64,000 nucleotides of DNA from Gigaspora rosea (taxonomy: Eukaryota > Glomeromycota > Glomeromycetes > Diversisporales > Gigasporaceae). Below, in pieces: positions 58,248 to 64,000 of the stretch. The position numbers were made by a program, and so were the translations under genes. Each line of letters begins with the position of its first letter. The stretch's first letter is position 1. The notes below the pieces were generated by a model that ran no database searches, was not told the DNA's origin, and worked only from the letters and a program-made list of their open reading frames with translations. The stretch covers positions 149,247 to 213,246 of the forward strand of contig QKWP01000591.1 in NCBI GenBank assembly GCA_003550325.1, in the 5' to 3' direction.

Positions 58248-60571
58248 TTATACAAAAGATCAGGTCAGTTGATGTAATAATTCTGAAAGTTAAAATGATA
58301 ACTTTTTTTTAATTAAATTGCAATTTTTGTTTTATTGTTTTAATATTCATGTAGTTTTACAAATTCCATTAGGTGTTGCAAAAATTATTACTACACATTG
58401 TACAGTAATGGTAATGACCTTTATTTAGTGTAATAAATCAAAATTAATACAAGTTAATGCCCAAACACAGTAACCGCCGTTCATCTTATTTATATTCATT
58501 TATATTCGAGTGTAAAGATCATTATTTACTACTTCTTTAAAGGGTATTTTGTTTCTTAGATTTTGACACTATAATCCAATTTGGTGATCCTTTAATTATT
58601 GATTTGGTTGGCTCGATAACGGTTAATACCATAATTTTTAGCAAATTTAGTAAGTAAGGGGATTTACACAACTATTACTGTAATTTGTTAATAATGTAAT
58701 GATGCTTAATTACTAAGGTAAAATCTAGAAATTTTGCAAGATACAAAAATAATAAGGAACTTCTGTATATACAGTATTTACCAATTATATGAAGATGGTT
58801 TTAGGAAAAAATATATATAACTAGTTAGACAATACTGTAATTATATAAGTGCAGAATTCCACGTTTTACGGCATCTAATGTAGTTAGCCAGCTATGCGCA
58901 GTTTACGCTTGAAATTCGAAAATTGCTATTGTAGCCATCCTTTTAAAATAAACCGAATTTTTTTTTTCGAAATATTTAATAACTTCCGGAATGATAATGG
59001 AGTGATTATTTTTATAACTTTTGTAAACCGTCACTGCTGCAGAATTATAATACCCACATTATGGTGTAAAATAACAAATATTACAATTCCTTTTAATATT
59101 CTTTCCAAATTATCTCTTCCATCGTTTAAATGATGGTGTCAGTAAGTTAGAAATTAGATGTAATATTTGCAATAGATTAATTAAAAATCTTTGTAAAAAC
59201 AATGTTATTACCTCTCTAAAACTTGTAGTAATTATTTTTTTAATTCCAAAGAAGTAAGAGTATTAGAACTTATTGGCAATCATACAACCTATATATTCAT
59301 TTTAATTGCTTTAATTCAGAGGGTGTCAATGCATTAATAGAGGTCCTTTGCAAAACCACTTTAAATTTTTAAATCTTACTATTAGCTTGGTATTGGAAAA
59401 GTAAAACAGTTGCAAAGTTGCTTTATATAGATACTTTAACCTCTTTAAATAACTTTATTGATATTAATGGAGAAAAGACATTAGCAAAAGTATATTGTAA
59501 GAATAGCTATGCATAACTAGTTATACAAATCAATATATCCCTAATCATAGAATAAATAAACAGTGATCAAGAATGATAATAAGTGTTTTTTTTCTAATCA
59601 TGAGTAATTTTGTAAGTTGTTGTCACTTTTGGTATTATCATTTCTAGAGCTTTGTCTTTGGTGTTATCATTATTTCTAATATGTCAGTATAGGTATTGTT
59701 CTTGCTTTTTTTTTTTTTGCTTTGTTCTAATTCATGTACTAGTCAATTTTTTTTCTAGGCACAAATAATTTCTAGTGTGTCAATATAGGGCATTATTCTT
59801 GGCACCAATTAATACTTTTTTCTTTTGCTTTGTTCTGTTTTATGTGCTAGTCAATCCTTTTTTAGATACAGATAATTTTGTTATAGTATTATATTTTTAA
59901 TATTATGTTTGAAGCTATATTTTTGATATTATTGTTTTTAGTATTTGTTTTTAGCATGTTGATATAGATATTAGTAAAAATATTGTACCAATTAATCGCT
60001 TTTTTTTACTTTGTTATAATTGATATAATAATAAATAATTTTAGAAAATTACTACATATCACCAGTAGCAAACCTTATAATTTTATTATTGGTATTGTAT
60101 TTTTTGATGATTTTATTTTTAGTATTGGCATTAATATTCTTGATAATATAAATTTTTTATTGTTGTTATATACTAGTATTATTTATTATTATTATTAATA
60201 TTAGTAGATAAGTAGGATTAATATGATTTTAGTAATTTTTTGTTGCATTATTACTGGCATACTATATTAGGTTGTTTTGTTTAATAGTTTTCTTTTCTAA
60301 TTGTAATAATATTGTCAATTTTGTCATTAGTACTTTTTTTTTGTTATGGATATAAATATAAAGTATTATTAAATAGTGGTATTAAAAGTTAGAATTAGAA
60401 TTAGAATCTATTTTGAGTTTAGAGTTAAATAGTTTTTAAAGAATTAATATCTTTGTTAAAATATAATCAATATATAGTAGTAAATTATATATATAATATT
60501 ATATATATAGATACAAATTATTTATATAACAAAAAAAAACTATCAAAAAGCCAAAGCCAATCATGTTGAGA
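58248..60571. other. AT-rich DNA; degenerate ~125-bp repeats at 59.6-60.0 kb
   Basis: GTTCTTGCTTTTTTTT...CTTTGTTCTAATTCATGTACTAGTC-like units recur about three times (59690, 59815, 59940). The upstream part is the promoter side of the metalloprotease gene; no specific element stands out. No gene supported. Confidence 0.45.
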
Positions 60572-61521
60572 AGAATCTTGAGAGTACCCTTACTCTGATT
60601 AGATGAAATTTATTTCATACAATAAATTTTAGGCAAAATTATTATAAAGATCACTTCAATTCATTTCGAATTTGATTGAGCAACCCCTAAATTACTAGCA
60701 AATCATATCGAGGGAGTTGCCATGAAAAGGTTTAAAGTCTTTTTTTTTCATAATGATTTTATTGATAGTAACGTTAAGCTTCTTATTGTGTATTAATTTT
60801 CACACCTCGGATAACAAAATTGCATCAATCAACATATTTAATTTTCTTGTTTGTGTTATCTTTTTAATCATGTCAACGATAGATTCATAACATAGAAATA
60901 TGTTTATGTTAGAATTAAAGCTATTTGAAGTAGTGTAAAACATTTAGCTTGAAAAGTATGCGCACACTCATGTGATTACATGCGCGATCCACACATGCGC
61001 ATATTGATTTTTTATACTGTTTTTTTTTTTTTTAAATGTAAGGTTTTTTACACTATTTTACAAGTATAGTTATAAAAAACTATATATATTATTGTTTTTT
61101 CATATAAACAAAATACTATACAAAATTATTTATTTCTTTTTAAAAATTGGTAAATCACTTATTACATAATATTCATATTATAATATTTTCTGACCAGAAT
61201 AACACGACTAGCACTAGTATACACTCTGTACCTGATACCATATTTCAAAGTATATTTATCTGTCCGGTAAATGATTATATAAATATGTAAATATGTACAC
61301 TTGTAAATACTTTGGAGCCAGTTTTACTGATTAAAACCGGTTTTAACATACTATATGAAACCGACTTTCAATCTGTGATCAAAATATACGTTCTCTGATT
61401 AGTTAACTTCTGAATGATCTAATCATGATAACCGATAATGAGAATGTCGATCTTACGTGTATTTTTTTTTAATCTCAACAATACAACGCGATGGTGAAAA
61501 GATATATAAGGTTGTAAGGTT
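60572..61521 (-). repeat. Right arm of the long inverted repeat
   Basis: Reverse complement of 53491-54875 with gaps. Ends near GTTGTAAGGTT. Carries the same MTTAATTTTCACACCTC-, GCGATCCACACATGCGCAT- and TTCTGACCAGAATAACACG-type blocks in mirror order. Confidence 0.75.
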
Positions 61522-61970
61522 TACTTAGCATGACTGAAGTTCAATTTAATTGGCTGCAGACATGCTGACGATCATCACAAAATTCATCACATGTCCTAGC
61601 TTGCAGATCTCAGTTGTTATATTGTGATTGGTCGATTTAGATTTTATTACAGATCTAAAGAGAAAAAAAAAATATTTTTGTCATAAAGTTTGACGTGATT
61701 AATGTTTTGACGCGAGTAAACTTTCTGTGGCTTAAAGTTTAGTGTGTTTACGTAATTAGATTTAAAAAAAAAAAAAAAAGTTTGCGTAGCTGCCAAGACC
61801 AAAGTTTTATTACTGTGAAGTTTTTTTAAGTTCGCCGCCAAGACTTGCCCCCTAATTTTTTCAAGTTTTACAAGTTTCGCTGTGGTAAGTTTCTTTATTA
61901 TCATGATGAAAGATTCCTTATTAGTTATTAATCTTATTATCTTTATTAAATTAGAAATATAACCACAATT

Positions 61971-64000
61971 ATGAGATCTTAGAAAAACTATGGACCATGC
62001 GCAGTTATTAACTGCACACATTCCAATGTTAGATATCGCGTAATTACAAACCTCGCATATGAGAAGTGCCACAAAAATCGAATGCTGGAAGCATATCCTT
62101 ATTTTAGTGTTGGACAACAACTTTGTCACCCTCACTACTGTCAAATCATAGAGGCTGATAGAAGTCAACGAAGACGGAAGCTTGATAAAAAAAAAATAGC
62201 GATTCAAAAAAAAAAAGTACAAGAACTGACAGAACCTTCAATTGATAATAATAATACAGGTAAGTACGATATAATTTTTTAGATATAGTATTATTTAGTT
62301 ATAGATTATTTTATATATAATTGACTTTAAATAAATAAGGCTGCACATTTTCGGCAAAAATACAAGCGTTAACAACAGTTCTATACTGCCAGCAACGTAA
62401 AGAGCATGCAAATTTAGAGCTAGATCCATTAAAATTTAAAACTTTAATTGAAACAAATCCTCAGCTTGAGGGTTTTTTTGATTTTATGACGAATTTGATT
62501 GTTTCTAAGGAACGTTCAGCACACAACATAAACGAAGCTAAAAAATCGACGGTTGGACTATGTTATCTGATAGCAGGCTTGCGGAATAAGTTTGTTAATC
62601 AACACAAGCTAGAAGTTGGATTGTATTTAATGGCATCAGGTGCAACATGGGAGGCAATTGATACGATGTCAAGTCTCGAATACTCAGCATGTGCTAAAAC
62701 AGTTAACGATTTTTGAAAAAAGGCCAAAAATGAATATATTTCTAAAATTAAAAAACATTTTATGGAAAATGTAAATAAATATTAAATAAAATTAATTTAA
62801 ATTTATGTATTACTTTATACGTATAATATAATTTTTTATTTTTTTTTTATATGTTAGTGCCATGTGTTTCATGTCTATAATGTTGACGATTACCATGCGA
62901 TCCACGAAATTCGCAGACCAGATACTGTTTCAACATCAAGTGCCAAACATTTTGTCACGTGTGTGGCAAAACCTGTTATGGAATCCCCTTTCGTGCCACT
63001 TATTGTTAATCAAACATCAATTCACAATCCGTCAAATGTTGAAGCATGGAGAGTTAATTGGTACTTGATTAACAAATATAGTGGAATATTCGATATCTCG
63101 TATTTGGATCACCAGCCACATTGGGTTTCACAAAGACAAAATGAGTTCGATCGAGTAGAATCATTAACAGTGCACATATATAATGATAACATTATAGAAA
63201 GAAAGGAAGAGAGGTCTATAAAAGGGCTCCAATTAGTTGGATTTAATGAGCAGAGTTTGCATTCTGTTCAGGACTATTTCAATGCATTAAAACTTATCTT
63301 GTCAATGAATGAATATTTAAGTCAACAAGTCGCACCTGTCGTTGCCGATTGACCTGGTCAAATATACATTAGAAAGGCATTGTACACGGAAATACTATCT
63401 TGTGAAATCGAGCTATTCATACCCATGTTGGGCCCATTCCACTTGTCACTGAATAGTCGTGAACAGGTCTTAATAGTATATTATTTTTTTTTGAAGACTT
63501 ATTTCATTTCGTATTTGGAAACCGTAAAAAATTGGCCAAAAAACCTCACCCTTGGCGAATAAATCTTTTGTTAGACCTTGCACGAAATGGATAGATCAAA
63601 ATAAAAAAAAAGTTATAGAAAAATTTGAACAAACTTGTAAAGACATTGAATATCGAACAATAATTGATCTACTTGACAATCTAATTCCAGCTACGCTTGA
63701 TGTTTATGCGATTCTATTCCGTGTGGGCTCGTTCGACGAATATGTAGAGACGGTTTTTCGTATCTGGACGTTCGCTCTACGTTGGAAACGAAAAAACTAC
63801 AATAAAGCCCCTCTAATATTTTTATCCGACCTATTTTATTGGAAAGATACGGATCATCCTTTTTATAACACAATTAAAACGTATTTACCAACTTTTAACG
63901 ACTATTACGTAGAAAACACACATAGTCGAATTCGAGCGAATACTTCCCCAAATGCAACTGCTGATAGCATTATAAATCAGGCATATGTTACTAGTAATAA
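61971..64000 (+). pseudogene. IDDYHAIHE/RING family, second copy, truncated by window edge
   Basis: Same family as the minus-strand relic at 7.4-10.3 kb. Exon 1 (61971-62259) has GPCAVINC and LCHPHYC. Intron 1 is 62260-62339 (GTAAGT...AAG). Exon 2 (62340-62770) has FVNQHKLEVGLYLMASGATW with a TGA at 62714-62716. Intron 2 is 62771-62857. Exon 3 opens CHVFHVYNVDDYHAIHEIRR and VAPVVAD, where TGA replaces the Trp of WPGQ seen in the other copy. It shifts frame near 63480-63540, then runs DIEYRTIIDLLDNLIPATLD, VETVFRIWTFALRWKRKNYN and SRIRANTSPNATADSII to the edge. The Lys/Pro linker and RING finger would lie beyond 64000. The introns show it was not copied by reverse transcription of spliced RNA. 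Confidence 0.78.

Larger units (their letters stand above)
53491..61521. mobile_element. ~8-kb segment bounded by long diverged inverted repeats
   Basis: The left arm (53491 to about 54875) is, in reverse complement, alignable with the right arm (about 60572-61521). Shared stretches include AACCTTACAACCTTATAT, GATTAGATCATTCAGAAGTT, ACGATAAA-like and GACAGATAAAT blocks, ATGCGCATGTGTGGATCGC, GTGTGAAAATTAATA and TCTAATCAGAGTAAG. The left arm is longer because two MITEs and about 250 bp of extra sequence lie in it. No transposase or sure target duplication is seen. Between the arms is a secreted metalloprotease-like gene. It could be a long-TIR transposon with cargo or simply an old inverted duplication. 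Confidence 0.6.

Noticed and set aside
61647..62222. 191-codon minus-strand open frame
   Set aside because: Lies opposite exon 1 of the IDDYHAIHE copy, which has the matching intron and a second copy at 10 kb. The minus frame has no recognisable content.

Overview
The window looks like repeat-compartment DNA from an arbuscular mycorrhizal fungus (Glomeromycotina, Rhizophagus-like). It is very AT-rich, has short GT-AG introns of about 80-90 bp, and carries relics of protein families I know as massively expanded in that group: kinases with a Cys-rich leader, an 'IDDYHAIHE' family ending in a RING-like finger, and a coiled-coil family with a 'KAEKIY' tail. The assignment rests on remembered family resemblance and is not proven by the sequence alone. 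Nearly everything is transposable element (TE), much of it inserted into other TEs. I found no certain intact host gene, no rRNA and no convincing free-standing tRNA.

Layout. 0-7.4 kb: non-coding AT-rich DNA with TIR elements, a ~250-bp satellite and fold-back repeats. 7.4-10.3 kb (minus): a nearly full-length but broken copy of the IDDYHAIHE/RING family, with a one-N scaffold join inside it. 10.9-21.5 kb: MITEs, including several hAT-type elements with 8-bp target duplications (two share one target site), a Copia-like solo LTR, palindromes and a protein-kinase fragment between GC-rich repeat ends. 21.6-28.2 kb: a 6.5-kb hAT element with a decayed BED-finger transposase. 28.2-45.8 kb: a Ty3/gypsy element (gag, protease, RT, RNase H; no integrase seen) split by a 13.7-kb hAT, itself split by a second 9.1-kb hAT, itself carrying two tRNA-headed retroposons, a MULE-like element with another element inside, and a further TIR element. 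45.9-48.5 kb: two converging relics of Glomeromycete repeat-gene families. 48.6-50.1 kb: the best non-TE coding candidates. 50.1-53.5 kb: AT-rich DNA with MITEs. 53.5-61.5 kb: an ~8-kb segment bounded by diverged ~1-1.4-kb inverted repeats, holding a secreted zinc-metalloprotease-like gene with one intron and one apparent frameshift. 62-64 kb (plus): a second copy of the IDDYHAIHE family, running off the end.

The coding relics are mostly interrupted by single stop codons and by MITE insertions. Where two copies can be compared within the window, the stops look like C-to-T changes. The metalloprotease gene between long inverted arms, the exact nesting order given by target duplications, and the family-specific palindromic motifs at hAT ends deserve most attention.
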